Source of the DNA: a virus
Length of the DNA: 60,370 bases
Reading direction: 5' to 3' (one strand)
Virus record (IMG/VR): IMGVR_UViG_3300005527_000069
Span: 1-60,370 of that record
Shown here: piece after piece, positions 45,338 through 52,220 of the stretch
How positions within the stretch are numbered: the stretch's first letter is position 1
Layout: each line of letters begins with the position of its first letter
Translations under genes and position numbers: made by a program
Notes under the pieces: model-generated
Seen by the model: the letters and a program-made list of their open reading frames with translations, nothing else
Database searches by the model: none
What the model was told of the DNA's origin: nothing

Positions 45338-45362
45338 AGTGGAGGGCACCCGCCCTCTACTG
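45337..45362 (+). promoter_or_regulatory. 5' leader hairpin of clpS
   Basis: An 11-bp stem CAGTGGAGGGC / GCCCTCTACTG (one G-T pair) with an ACCC loop. There is no T run, so it is not a terminator. It begins at or just after the expected start of transcription and would cap the clpS mRNA. Confidence 0.6.
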
Positions 45363-45379
45363 AGGACAAAGGGAACGAC

Positions 45380-45700
45380 ATGTCAGAAACTGCTACACAA
45401 CCCAAAACTAAAACAACCGTCAGGCCCAGAGAGGTGCTCAAAGAACCTCCCATGTTCAAAGTTATCTACATCAATGACAATAAAACTGCCATGGAATTCG
45501 TGATTGAAAGCCTGGTAGAACATTTTGATTACAGCCCCTCAACAGCAGAAAAAATCACTTTCGACATCCATGAAGCAGGATCTGCAGTGGTGGCCGTGTT
45601 GCCCTATGAGATAGCCGAACAAAAAGGCATCGAAGTCACTGTGATGGCACGTGGTGCCGGGTATCCTTTACAGGTCAAACTAGAGCCAGATTCGGCCTAG
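45380..45700 (+). CDS. clpS: ClpS adaptor protein
   Basis: A 106-residue protein. PPMFKVIYINDNKTAMEFVI opens the ClpS core. N32 and D33 and H64 match the residues that grip the N-terminal amino group of N-degrons, and M38 matches the gatekeeper Met; the residue after D33 is Asn instead of the usual Asp. The first ~22 residues are a flexible extension, as in ClpS proteins that feed ClpA. Phage ClpS would redirect the host ClpAP N-end rule pathway. It is next to ClpX, Hsp20 and bS21. It overlaps the minus-strand phosphoesterase by 4 nt. Confidence 0.9.
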   Translation: MSETATQPKTKTTVRPREVLKEPPMFKVIYINDNKTAMEFVIESLVEHFDYSPSTAEKITFDIHEAGSAVVAVLPYEIAEQKGIEVTVMARGAGYPLQVKLEPDSA

Positions 45701-46488
45701 AGACTTATTTCAATCCTACGAGGGTAATACACAGGCTTGCACCAAGGTGTGTTGCCTCTTCCTCTACAGTTGTTGACATATCTGATGCCTTGTATGGTGG
45801 TATCAACATCGCCGTGGTAGTGTCCAAAACACCAAGTAGAGATCTTGCTCTCGGTGTCCTCGCCCAATACCTGCGTCATATAACTGTTGCCTGAACAGTT
45901 GATCCTATAGCTGTCGGCTATCTCGATGTCATGATGTATGAGATCCAAACGCGGTGGAGTATGGGTGATCAACACTATTTTTTTCACGTCTTGATGCGTC
46001 TGCAATCTACGCACTGATCTGGCCAGATAAGCGAAATCCTGCATGCTCATGGATTCTATGGCATCCGAAACTGTCCTATCAACTTGGTATCTGTCTTGGA
46101 ACCACAACCGCGTCTGATCATAGTCCACTCCAGGTTCAAAATCGAAACTCCACCAACCATTGGTACCCAGGAATGCTACACCATCAACGATGACTACATT
46201 GTCTTGGAGATAGGTAACATTGGGTATGTCGCTTATTTCTTCCACTAGACTGCGATAACTGTCCCCAAGATCGTTCAAGGTCCATCGATGCTCGTCGTTG
46301 CCATCTATGAACATCACTGCACGATATCGTTGGCTGAGTTTTTCCAAAGCATCTTTGACCAAGGCACGGTCTCGAGACACATCTCCGGCCACCACACAAA
46401 GAGTAGCAGTGGCCTGTCCTTCCCAATCAAATGGTTGATCCCAAGTTTCCACATGGAGGTCTGAAATTAAATCAAATGCTATTGGCAT
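45697..46488 (-). CDS. Calcineurin-like metallophosphoesterase
   Basis: A 263-residue minus-strand protein. FDLISDLHVETW (D-x-H), VVAGDVSRDR (G-D), FIDGNDEHRWT (G-N-x2-H), VLITHTPPRLD (H) and CFGHYHGDVD (G-H-x-H) are the five metal-binding blocks of the calcineurin superfamily in order. Members are phosphodiesterases or phosphatases; phage ones may act on host cyclic nucleotides, NAD-like or signal molecules (unknown here). A TTAAATATG element lies upstream on its strand. Confidence 0.85.
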   Translation of the reverse strand: MPIAFDLISDLHVETWDQPFDWEGQATATLCVVAGDVSRDRALVKDALEKLSQRYRAVMFIDGNDEHRWTLNDLGDSYRSLVEEISDIPNVTYLQDNVVIVDGVAFLGTNGWWSFDFEPGVDYDQTRLWFQDRYQVDRTVSDAIESMSMQDFAYLARSVRRLQTHQDVKKIVLITHTPPRLDLIHHDIEIADSYRINCSGNSYMTQVLGEDTESKISTWCFGHYHGDVDTTIQGIRYVNNCRGRGNTPWCKPVYYPRRIEISL

Positions 46489-46493
46489 GATAC

Positions 46494-46501
46494 ATATTTA
46501 A
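46494..46501 (-). promoter_or_regulatory. Putative late promoter, minus strand
   Basis: TTAAATAT on the minus strand, 5 nt before the ATG at 46488. It lies in the 24-nt divergent gap with the plus-strand gene at 46513. Confidence 0.4.
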
Positions 46502-46512
46502 AAGGATTTTTT

Positions 46513-46887
46513 ATGCACATAATATTTGGCAAAGAAACAGCAGAGGGGTTGAAGGACAAATACACGGTGTTGGAACTGGATCAGATACAGATACAATCCA
46601 ATGGTCCGATTTTGGACAGTTTCTGTGTGTTGGACACTGATGCAGTGAGATTGGAAGAAATAGGTACCATGCCTAATATCATCAATCTCCATGCCAAACT
46701 CATGGAAAACTATCGCAAGCGGAATTGGGGTTTCTGCGAACAGGCCATAGAACACCTACACGGACGCTGGGGCGGCACGCTGAACAGCTTCTATGATGAA
46801 ATTTCTCAGAGAATCGCTAAGTATAAACACAAGGACCCAGGTCCGGATTGGAACGGCGTATATGAAAAATTTAGTAGCGACCGTTAG
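46513..46887 (+). CDS. Conserved phage protein of unknown function
   Basis: A 124-residue protein with an AAAGGA site. MHIIFGKETAEGLKDKYTVL, DQIQIQSNGPILDSFCVLDT and NYRKRNWGFCEQAIEHLHGR are followed by YDEISQRIAKYKHKDPGPDW. I recall this family in marine T4-like phages, mostly near structural or small membrane genes. No function known. It overlaps the lipoprotein gene start by 26 nt. Confidence 0.55.
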   Translation: MHIIFGKETAEGLKDKYTVLELDQIQIQSNGPILDSFCVLDTDAVRLEEIGTMPNIINLHAKLMENYRKRNWGFCEQAIEHLHGRWGGTLNSFYDEISQRIAKYKHKDPGPDWNGVYEKFSSDR

Positions 46888-47254
46888 TGTCGCTTTTTTA
46901 CTGTCGGCTTGTGCTTTATTCCCTAGTTATTTTGACTATAATGAGCAAGCCCGTTTGGTAGACATCATCGAACTGACCAAGACAGATGCAGTATGTGCCA
47001 CTGAAGAAATCAGAACAGTGAGCAGAGATATACGCCACAAAGTAGATTGGCTGACCACATACAGTGCCAGCTTGCCTGACAATTCCAAGATACAAGAGAT
47101 GAATCGTAATCTCAGTGAAATAGTGGGAGATTTTGATCAACGCTATCGTGGAGACCGACCACCTAGTAAATTTTTCTGTAGTGCCAAAATTAAAAACATA
47201 AACGAAGCCGCTCGCAAGATGTTGTCAGTGAGTGGAAGGAGACCTCGAGCATGA
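46862..47254 (+). CDS. Putative lipoprotein
   Basis: 130 residues from the ATG at 46862. The signal sequence MKNLVATVSVAFLLSACALF ends in a lipobox L-S-A-C (Cys17), so the mature protein is probably lipid-anchored in the envelope. The mature part is helical with four spread Cys/Trp sites (DAVCATEEIRTVSRDIRHKV; SKFFCSAKIKNINEAARKML). A spanin-like or superinfection-immunity lipoprotein is possible but the size is large for an outer-membrane spanin. The last 4 nt overlap the next gene. Confidence 0.65.
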   Translation: MKNLVATVSVAFLLSACALFPSYFDYNEQARLVDIIELTKTDAVCATEEIRTVSRDIRHKVDWLTTYSASLPDNSKIQEMNRNLSEIVGDFDQRYRGDRPPSKFFCSAKIKNINEAARKMLSVSGRRPRA

Positions 47255-47493
47255 ACATTCAACAAGTGGTAGAAAATTTCTGCAGACAAAACAATGCCTT
47301 GGGATATCGAGTGCAAAAAGCCTTGGAATATCGTGATGCATTGTCGCGAGGTGATGTCAACTCAGCAGAATTCCAGGAACTCATGGAAGATCTGCAACGC
47401 CTTGACAACATCCAACTGTCAGCAGATGAACTGGATCAACAGATACTGTTCAACGACTGCATCAATCTGCTAAAAAATATACCAATCTCTTAG
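47251..47493 (+). CDS. Small helical phage protein
   Basis: An 80-residue, acidic helical protein: MNIQQVVENFCRQNNALGYR, VQKALEYRDALSRGDVNSAE, ELMEDLQRLDNIQLSADELD. No membrane segment. It is translationally coupled to the upstream lipoprotein, so the two may form a pair. Related short helical genes are common in marine T4-like phages. Function unknown. Confidence 0.5.
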   Translation: MNIQQVVENFCRQNNALGYRVQKALEYRDALSRGDVNSAEFQELMEDLQRLDNIQLSADELDQQILFNDCINLLKNIPIS

Positions 47494-47533
47494 TAACAAA
47501 TAAAACTACCGCTTATTTTTTGTCTTGGCTCCG

Positions 47534-47541
47534 TTAAATAT
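47534..47541 (+). promoter_or_regulatory. Putative late promoter TTAAATAT
   Basis: It lies 27 nt before the ATG at 47569, with a TAAGGAG site between. Confidence 0.5.
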
Positions 47542-47568
47542 TATGTCGCCTAAGGAGCTAGACAAAAG

Positions 47569-48186
47569 ATGTTTTATAACTATAAAAAACTCTGGGCGGG
47601 CGTAGTTTTATCACTATCTATGACCGCAGTAGTTGCACAGACCGATCCAATCATCACAGATTCCACCAGCAGGTCTACGTCGACTACCAATTCCAGTTCT
47701 ACAACCACTATCAAAAGTCCGCCACCAACGGCAGTGGCACCCGCTGTGACCACCATCAACAATGATGTGTGTGCCGTGGCCGCGTCAGGTGCTGTGCAGA
47801 CTCAGATCCTGGGTATCTCCATGGGGGGAACCATGCGTGACATGAACTGCGAACGCATCAAACTGTCAAAGAATTTATATGACATGGGCATGAAGGTCGC
47901 CGCAGTGGCCACGCTGTGTCAAGATGAACGTATATTTACTGCCATGATGGCCGCTGGCACACCCTGCCCAGTAGAAGGTAAAATTGGCGCCGATGCTCGT
48001 GCTGAGTGGGAACGTAGAGGTGTGCTAGATTCTACCAAGAAAGAAAACGTGGGGCATTATGCTACCAAGCCGCCCGTGATTGACTTGAGCAAGCCCGCAG
48101 AAAAATCTCCACGCCGAGACGATTTTGCCTGTAAAGATTACGCCGGTAACGACCCTACAATCAAAGAAAGAATGGGTTGCAAATAA
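47569..48186 (+). CDS. Secreted protein with signal peptide
   Basis: A 205-residue protein. Residues 1-23 are a Sec signal (YKKLWAGVVLSLSMTAVVAQ, cleavage near A-Q-T). Then comes a Ser/Thr-rich linker (TDSTSRSTSTTNSSSTTTIK) and a conserved region with GISMGGTMRDMNCERIKLSK, YDMGMKVAAVATLCQDERIF, a later C-P pair and DFACKDYAGNDPTIKERMGC. Four to five Cys suggest disulfides in the periplasm. Similar pairs (this gene plus the Cys-repeat gene) are seen in marine phages, by memory. It ends one base before the next ATG. Confidence 0.6.
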   Translation: MFYNYKKLWAGVVLSLSMTAVVAQTDPIITDSTSRSTSTTNSSSTTTIKSPPPTAVAPAVTTINNDVCAVAASGAVQTQILGISMGGTMRDMNCERIKLSKNLYDMGMKVAAVATLCQDERIFTAMMAAGTPCPVEGKIGADARAEWERRGVLDSTKKENVGHYATKPPVIDLSKPAEKSPRRDDFACKDYAGNDPTIKERMGCK

Positions 48187-49728
48187 ATGAACATCTGGTT
48201 GCGGTTCTGGATCTTCTGGTCAGTGGCCACGTTTGCGCTATGGTTGCACCAGCCGGCACGGGCACAAACAGCTACATCTAATCTGATCAATCCTGCGGGC
48301 ACAGCCTGGGGTATACCTAGTGCCCAGGTCCTGAACACAGCAGGTATCACTGCTGTGGAAGGTGGTGGTGTGTATGTGCCAGGCAGTCCTTACTACAACA
48401 GTGACACCAACACCATTAGATTCAGTTATATCATGGGCACAGTGGCACAGAGCATTGCCATCAACTCGGCTTTGGCCGGCACCGGCATCAAATGGGTGGG
48501 CTATGACTATTCTTGGGAGATACAAAATTCTCCGGGACAGTATGGAGGGACTCTGTTCAGCACTATCTCGCTAAATGGCAACAATGGTAAGGCCTTGGAA
48601 TCATATACTTACAACTATCCGCAAGGTATCACACCAGCATCCTCATGGTTGCTGGATTCAGGACGCAAATTGTTTTCTCAGAGCGGCGGCTATACTACCG
48701 GACAGGTAACCAGTCTCGACGTTACCTGGACTGGCAAGGACAGTCTTTTCTGGATGGGTCTTTATGGTCCGCGTGTGCGCAACACTGATGTGAGACTGTT
48801 GTATGATGCGGACCAGTGTGCGATCAATCCCATCAGTGATCCCACTTGCCCTGGCTACCAGACTGCGATGTGTAGCGCCAATCCTCTTTTCAGTGCTTCT
48901 TGTCCGGGATATGCCCAGGCATTTCTCACACAACAATGTAGCATCTCTGCCTTGTATGATCCTTCATGTCCGGGCTATCAACAGGCCTATTTTACGCAAC
49001 AATGCACGGCCAATCCCTTGTATGATCGTTCCTGTCCTGGTTACAACACAGCCTACGTCACGCAACAAAACACACAGGCCGCATCAACGACCACGACAAC
49101 CACATCTACGACCACCAGCTCGGTATCATTGACTGGAACTGTATCTACCACAGAACCTACCTTGACCATAGCCACTGACGGCTCGGTATCTACCGGCGTG
49201 GCAGTTGTACCTGACAGCCAAGTCAACACTGTGGTTACCAAGAAAGTTGAAACCACTGCCAGCCCTACTGGCACATTGAGCATACAGATCCAGACCAAAC
49301 CCTCTGCCGAGTCAGAACAGCAGAAAAAAGGTCGAGAAGCCACTGCGGCCGAGCGTGAACTCGCACTGAAAGAAGAAAAGAAACGCGAAGAAGAATCTAG
49401 CGACCGACGCAAACAATTGGCCGAACGCCAGCGTCGTGCTGCCATGGAAAATGCTGTGGCACGTGGTCGCGAAGCCATACGTGAAGCCGATTCGGCCAAG
49501 ACCTTGGATGAGCAGATGGCCAATCAATCTTATGTAGTGGCCACCATGAGTTTTGTGCCGGGCTTTGAAGCCTATGGTCAGGCTCGCCTACCAGATGCAC
49601 AATTTTACGCACCTAGAGAAATCTATCGTGGACAACAGAACGTGGATAACCGCAGATTGTTGCAGGGACTCACTGGTGCTTCGGACCGACGCCATGCAGA
49701 CATGGTCGACAGACAGTATGCGAGATGA
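48187..49728 (+). CDS. Secreted Cys-repeat protein
   Basis: A 513-residue protein with a Sec signal (LRFWIFWSVATFALWLHQPA, cleavage near A-R-A-Q). Residues ~30-205 form a beta-rich domain. Then come four imperfect repeats of ~22 residues: CAINPISDPTCPGYQTA, CSANPLFSASCPGYAQAF, CSISALYDPSCPGYQQAY and CTANPLYDRSCPGYNTAY, mostly ending TQQ. A Thr/Ser-rich linker and a long charged helical region (EQQKKGREATAAERELALKE) lead to a compact end. The layout suggests an exported, disulfide-bonded structural or envelope protein. Function not known. Confidence 0.65.
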   Translation: MNIWLRFWIFWSVATFALWLHQPARAQTATSNLINPAGTAWGIPSAQVLNTAGITAVEGGGVYVPGSPYYNSDTNTIRFSYIMGTVAQSIAINSALAGTGIKWVGYDYSWEIQNSPGQYGGTLFSTISLNGNNGKALESYTYNYPQGITPASSWLLDSGRKLFSQSGGYTTGQVTSLDVTWTGKDSLFWMGLYGPRVRNTDVRLLYDADQCAINPISDPTCPGYQTAMCSANPLFSASCPGYAQAFLTQQCSISALYDPSCPGYQQAYFTQQCTANPLYDRSCPGYNTAYVTQQNTQAASTTTTTTSTTTSSVSLTGTVSTTEPTLTIATDGSVSTGVAVVPDSQVNTVVTKKVETTASPTGTLSIQIQTKPSAESEQQKKGREATAAERELALKEEKKREEESSDRRKQLAERQRRAAMENAVARGREAIREADSAKTLDEQMANQSYVVATMSFVPGFEAYGQARLPDAQFYAPREIYRGQQNVDNRRLLQGLTGASDRRHADMVDRQYAR

Positions 49729-50168
49729 TCATGGAGATACCCAAAGATTTATCCGGTGGCCTGAATGCCTTGAAACAGGCCAAGAAACTGGGAGATGACA
49801 CCAGTAAATTTGTTGGCGAAATACAAGGCGACATGGAGAAAACTGTTCAGAATGAACAGAAAAAGCGAGTCCAGGAACGGCGCCAACAAGAACAACTCTT
49901 GATCAATGCAGAACTCACAGCCATACGTAAATTTGAAGAAGAACTACAACGAGAAGAGTTAGTAAAAAAATTAAAAACAGATTTGACTGCGAAGCATGGC
50001 AAGGATGCTTGGAATCAAGTGCAGAAGATCAAGACGGAGATACAGACGCAGAATGCACAAGACATGAAGTTTATTGACAGAGATCGCCATCGGGTGCAGG
50101 ATCTGTTCTGGTACTGCGTGGGCGTGGCTGCTTTGCTCACATATTTTTTCAAACTATATAAGGTATGA
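49725..50168 (+). CDS. Coiled-coil membrane-anchored protein
   Basis: A 147-residue protein whose start overlaps the upstream stop by 4 nt. Most of it is charged coiled coil (TVQNEQKKRVQERRQQEQLL, ELTAIRKFEEELQREELVKK). One transmembrane span lies at the C-terminus (DLFWYCVGVAALLTYFFKLY). It fits the class of phage tail-anchored coiled-coil proteins that may act in lysis or membrane rearrangement. It overlaps the 38-residue ORF at 50165 by 4 nt. Confidence 0.6.
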   Translation: MIMEIPKDLSGGLNALKQAKKLGDDTSKFVGEIQGDMEKTVQNEQKKRVQERRQQEQLLINAELTAIRKFEEELQREELVKKLKTDLTAKHGKDAWNQVQKIKTEIQTQNAQDMKFIDRDRHRVQDLFWYCVGVAALLTYFFKLYKV

Positions 50169-50281
50169 TCGTGGCCAAATTATTTGCCGTGGTAGCAGTG
50201 CTAGTGGGTTTGTTGGGCATCTGGTTGGAGCATCAGAGCATAGCAATAAAACAAGGCACGATACAGAATAGATCTCAATGA
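50165..50281 (+). CDS. Tiny membrane protein (38 residues)
   Basis: 38 residues: MIVAKLFAVVAVLVGLLGIW, then LEHQSIAIKQGTIQNRSQ. One N-terminal membrane helix with a short polar tail. ATGA overlap with the upstream gene supports translation. Too short to identify; it sits in a run of membrane-associated genes. Confidence 0.55.
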   Translation: MIVAKLFAVVAVLVGLLGIWLEHQSIAIKQGTIQNRSQ

Positions 50282-50348
50282 ACAGAGGTCTGATCAAGTC
50301 GCTAAAAAATTACAACGCCAACGAGGCGTGCAATAAAAGGAGAAGGAA

Positions 50349-50828
50349 ATGGGAGAAGAAATCAAAGACGTAAACAAAAAGATCGATGACATGGATGCGG
50401 CGGTGAAAAAATACGCCAGCAAAGACACAGTGATCTCCATTGGAGGTTATGAGTTTACGCCAGCTAAACTCATGGTGGCTGCCACCATAGTATCGTCTGT
50501 GTTGGGCGGATTGTATGGAGCTTTTGAAGTATACAAAGACTACCAGAGCATGAAGAAAAAGATCGCTGAGTATGTCACGCCAGATCTAACAGAAATTTAC
50601 AAGAAACTGGAACTGGTGCAACAGAGTTCAGAAAAAGGCACACAGTATACGCAAGACATCAAGAACGATCTCAAGCAAGATATCCGCAGGCTAGAAAATG
50701 TGGTAGAACAAGTAGAGCGCAGTAGCAAACAAAGCCAGCGCGAAACTGAAAAAGATGTGCGCGAACTGCGACGAGAAGTAGACGACAAGATCAAAAAAGC
50801 CCTAGATAATCCCTTGGCAGGCAAATAA
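50349..50828 (+). CDS. Membrane protein with coiled coil
   Basis: A 159-residue protein with an AAAAGGAGAAGG site. KKIDDMDAAVKKYASKDTVI leads to one membrane span (FTPAKLMVAATIVSSVLGGL) at about residues 36-60, then a charged coiled coil to the end (SEKGTQYTQDIKNDLKQDIR; TEKDVRELRREVDDKIKKAL). Topology is inverted relative to the 49725 protein, so the two could face each other across the membrane, as spanin-type partners do (inference). A terminator follows 7 nt after the stop. Confidence 0.6.
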   Translation: MGEEIKDVNKKIDDMDAAVKKYASKDTVISIGGYEFTPAKLMVAATIVSSVLGGLYGAFEVYKDYQSMKKKIAEYVTPDLTEIYKKLELVQQSSEKGTQYTQDIKNDLKQDIRRLENVVEQVERSSKQSQRETEKDVRELRREVDDKIKKALDNPLAGK

Positions 50829-50835
50829 GCGCTCG

Positions 50836-50856
50836 ACCCGCTTCGGCGGGTTTTTT
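50836..50856 (+). terminator. Rho-independent terminator
   Basis: A 6-bp stem ACCCGC / GCGGGT with a TTCG loop and six T; a CTTCGG tetraloop-type hairpin. Confidence 0.85.
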
Positions 50857-50857
50857 G

Positions 50858-50865
50858 TTAAATAC
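50858..50865 (+). promoter_or_regulatory. Putative late promoter TTAAATAC
   Basis: It lies directly after the terminator and 25 nt before the ATG at 50891, with a TAGGAG site between. Confidence 0.55.
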
Positions 50866-50890
50866 AGCAAACAATAAACTAGGAGCTCGA

Positions 50891-51160
50891 ATGAACGATC
50901 GTAAACTGTTCAAATGGTTGGCCTTGCTGATTTTCATGCCCTTGATGCTGGCCATATTTGGCGGTGATAGATTCCGCTATCCCTGCCAAGATCCTGCCAA
51001 CTGGGACAAAGACATGTGTAAGTTACCCGCTTGTGATGTCACAAGGACCTGCCCAGATCACATATTCAAAGGTGGCCGCGATCCACGTCTAGGCCCGCCC
51101 AGTGCTGGAACTACGACTGCATCGGCACCCCAAACAACTCTAGGAGCGAATTGCAAATGA
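50891..51160 (+). CDS. Small membrane/secreted phage protein
   Basis: 89 residues from the ATG at 50891 (MNDRKLFKWLALLIFMPLML), a signal-anchor-like start; the frame further upstream overlaps the terminator. The rest has four Cys (YPCQDPANWDKDMCKLPACD, RTCPDHIFKGGRD) and a Pro/Thr-rich end, as expected of a small periplasmic protein held by disulfides. It overlaps the next gene by 4 nt. The D-P-A-x-W-D-K-D-M-C block looks conserved in marine T4-like phages. Confidence 0.6.
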   Translation: MNDRKLFKWLALLIFMPLMLAIFGGDRFRYPCQDPANWDKDMCKLPACDVTRTCPDHIFKGGRDPRLGPPSAGTTTASAPQTTLGANCK

Positions 51161-51693
51161 TTTTTAAATTTTTCAAAGAAAAAGATCAAGAAGATCCATT
51201 TATCTACACCGAAGATCAGCTCATGGCCCGCCTGCGTTTTTTCATAGGTGTTTGCTTGGCGCTGACACTGACAGGCATAGTGTTTGTGGTGCTGTATTCA
51301 ATCATATTCGTCACCCAGCCACTCAACGCTATGAGCCCCATAGATCAGAAGTTTTTTGAACTGATCATACCCATTGCTACGTTCCTTACCGGTACGCTGT
51401 CGGGCATCATGTTGGCCGGCAAAGACGATAAAGAAGCCAAGATGAAAGCCCTGGAAGCGGCCACGAGATCTACTCCTGTGAGTGGTAATCCCAGCAACAG
51501 CGGCACCAGTGGCATGGGAGGCCTGAGTGCATCTGCCAGTTTTGGCGGAGCATCAATGAGTTTTAACAAGCCCATGGGCGGATTCGGCGCACCCGGTGCC
51601 GCACCTACAGCACCCAGTTTTGGAGCACCTGCACCATTTGTAGCATCCTCGGGCAAGATGGGACCAGCACAGGATCCACACCCTGAGATCTGA
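51157..51693 (+). CDS. Membrane protein with low-complexity tail
   Basis: 178 residues from the ATG overlapping the previous TGA. Two membrane spans (FIGVCLALTLTGIVFVVLYS; IIPIATFLTGTLSGIMLAGK) are followed by a charged stretch and a long Gly/Ser/Ala/Pro-rich tail (SGMGGLSASASFGGASMSFN, GGFGAPGAAPTAPSFGAPAP). I recall similar two-span proteins in marine T4-like phages next to the lysis-type genes. A holin-like function is a guess only. Confidence 0.55.
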   Translation: MIFKFFKEKDQEDPFIYTEDQLMARLRFFIGVCLALTLTGIVFVVLYSIIFVTQPLNAMSPIDQKFFELIIPIATFLTGTLSGIMLAGKDDKEAKMKALEAATRSTPVSGNPSNSGTSGMGGLSASASFGGASMSFNKPMGGFGAPGAAPTAPSFGAPAPFVASSGKMGPAQDPHPEI

Positions 51694-51723
51694 TGAGCTG
51701 GTTCAAACACAGCCCTCACAGAT

Positions 51724-52044
51724 ATGAAAAAAATCATCGCCCTCATCCTCGCCATCCTACCGATCTCAGCGATGGCGAGCGAGTGGACCGAGCGGGACAA
51801 ACCAGTGACCTGCGGCCCATTCCGGGAGATAGTGGAAACTTTGATGAAAGACAAGTATCGAGAGTTTCCACTGTGGATCGGAAAAAGTAGTCAAGACACC
51901 AGCCAATTCAGTCTTTTTCTCAATGAAACCACCGGAGCCTGGACTCTGGTGCAGTATGGTCGCGTCACCGGTTGTATCTTGGGCGTGGGTGAATCCTCTG
52001 ACATCGTAAATGGGAATTTTCTTCCAAAATCTCAGCGATTTTGA
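51724..52044 (+). CDS. Secreted small phage protein
   Basis: A 106-residue protein with a clear Sec signal (MKKIIALILAILPISAMASE, cleavage after A-M-A). The mature part (RDKPVTCGPFREIVETLMKD, FLNETTGAWTLVQYGRVTGC) has two Cys that probably pair in the periplasm. A 65-codon frame starting at 51693 overlaps most of it; the signal-peptide frame is preferred. It is the last gene before the promoter of the cell-wall hydrolase. No function known. Confidence 0.6.
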   Translation: MKKIIALILAILPISAMASEWTERDKPVTCGPFREIVETLMKDKYREFPLWIGKSSQDTSQFSLFLNETTGAWTLVQYGRVTGCILGVGESSDIVNGNFLPKSQRF

Positions 52045-52061
52045 TTCTGAAGAAACTTTTT

Positions 52062-52090
52062 TTGACAACCACCAAAAAATACCATAAAAT
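52062..52090 (+). promoter_or_regulatory. Sigma70-type promoter of the cell-wall hydrolase unit
   Basis: TTGACA, 17 bp, TAAAAT. It is followed by a ~125-nt leader that contains a 22-codon ATG frame at 52100, a late element (52125-52132) and two hairpins. Confidence 0.6.
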
Positions 52091-52124
52091 AAACCTTGTA
52101 TGAGACAAATTCAGGGCCGGTTGG

Positions 52125-52132
52125 TTAAATAT
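52125..52132 (+). promoter_or_regulatory. Putative late promoter TTAAATAT
   Basis: A second, late-type start inside the leader, 88 nt upstream of the ATG at 52221. Confidence 0.4.
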
Positions 52133-52161
52133 AGCCCATTTTGTAATATACGCCGATATCT

Positions 52162-52201
52162 GTGGTAATATTGGATTTACATATTACTACGGTTCGAAAC
52201 C
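52162..52201 (+). promoter_or_regulatory. Two hairpins in the cell-wall hydrolase leader
   Basis: GTGGTAATAT / ATATTACTAC (52162-52171 and 52181-52190) make a 10-bp stem with a 9-nt loop. GGTT-CGA-AACC (52191-52201) makes a second, perfect 4-bp hairpin next to it. The AAGGAGGAAG site follows at about 52208. The first is preceded by a GGTAAT-like run and is not a terminator. Possible translational control of the lysin. Confidence 0.5.
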
Positions 52202-52220
52202 TGTAAACAAGGAGGAAGTT

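Noticed and set aside
50278-50373. A 31-codon ORF MNRGLIKSLKNYNANEACNK.
   Set aside because: It overlaps the SD and start of the 50349 gene and looks like chance; no motif.
51693-51890. A 65-residue frame MSWFKHSPHRYEKNHRPHPR overlapping the secreted gene at 51724.
   Set aside because: It is His/Arg/Pro-rich, while the signal-peptide frame at 51724 is a much better protein. The first ~11 residues resemble small phage proteins, so it is kept here as uncertain.
52186-52205. GGTTCGAAACC resembles a tRNA T-arm.
   Set aside because: The expected T-stem pairs do not form and no acceptor, D or anticodon arm surrounds it; it is a small leader hairpin.
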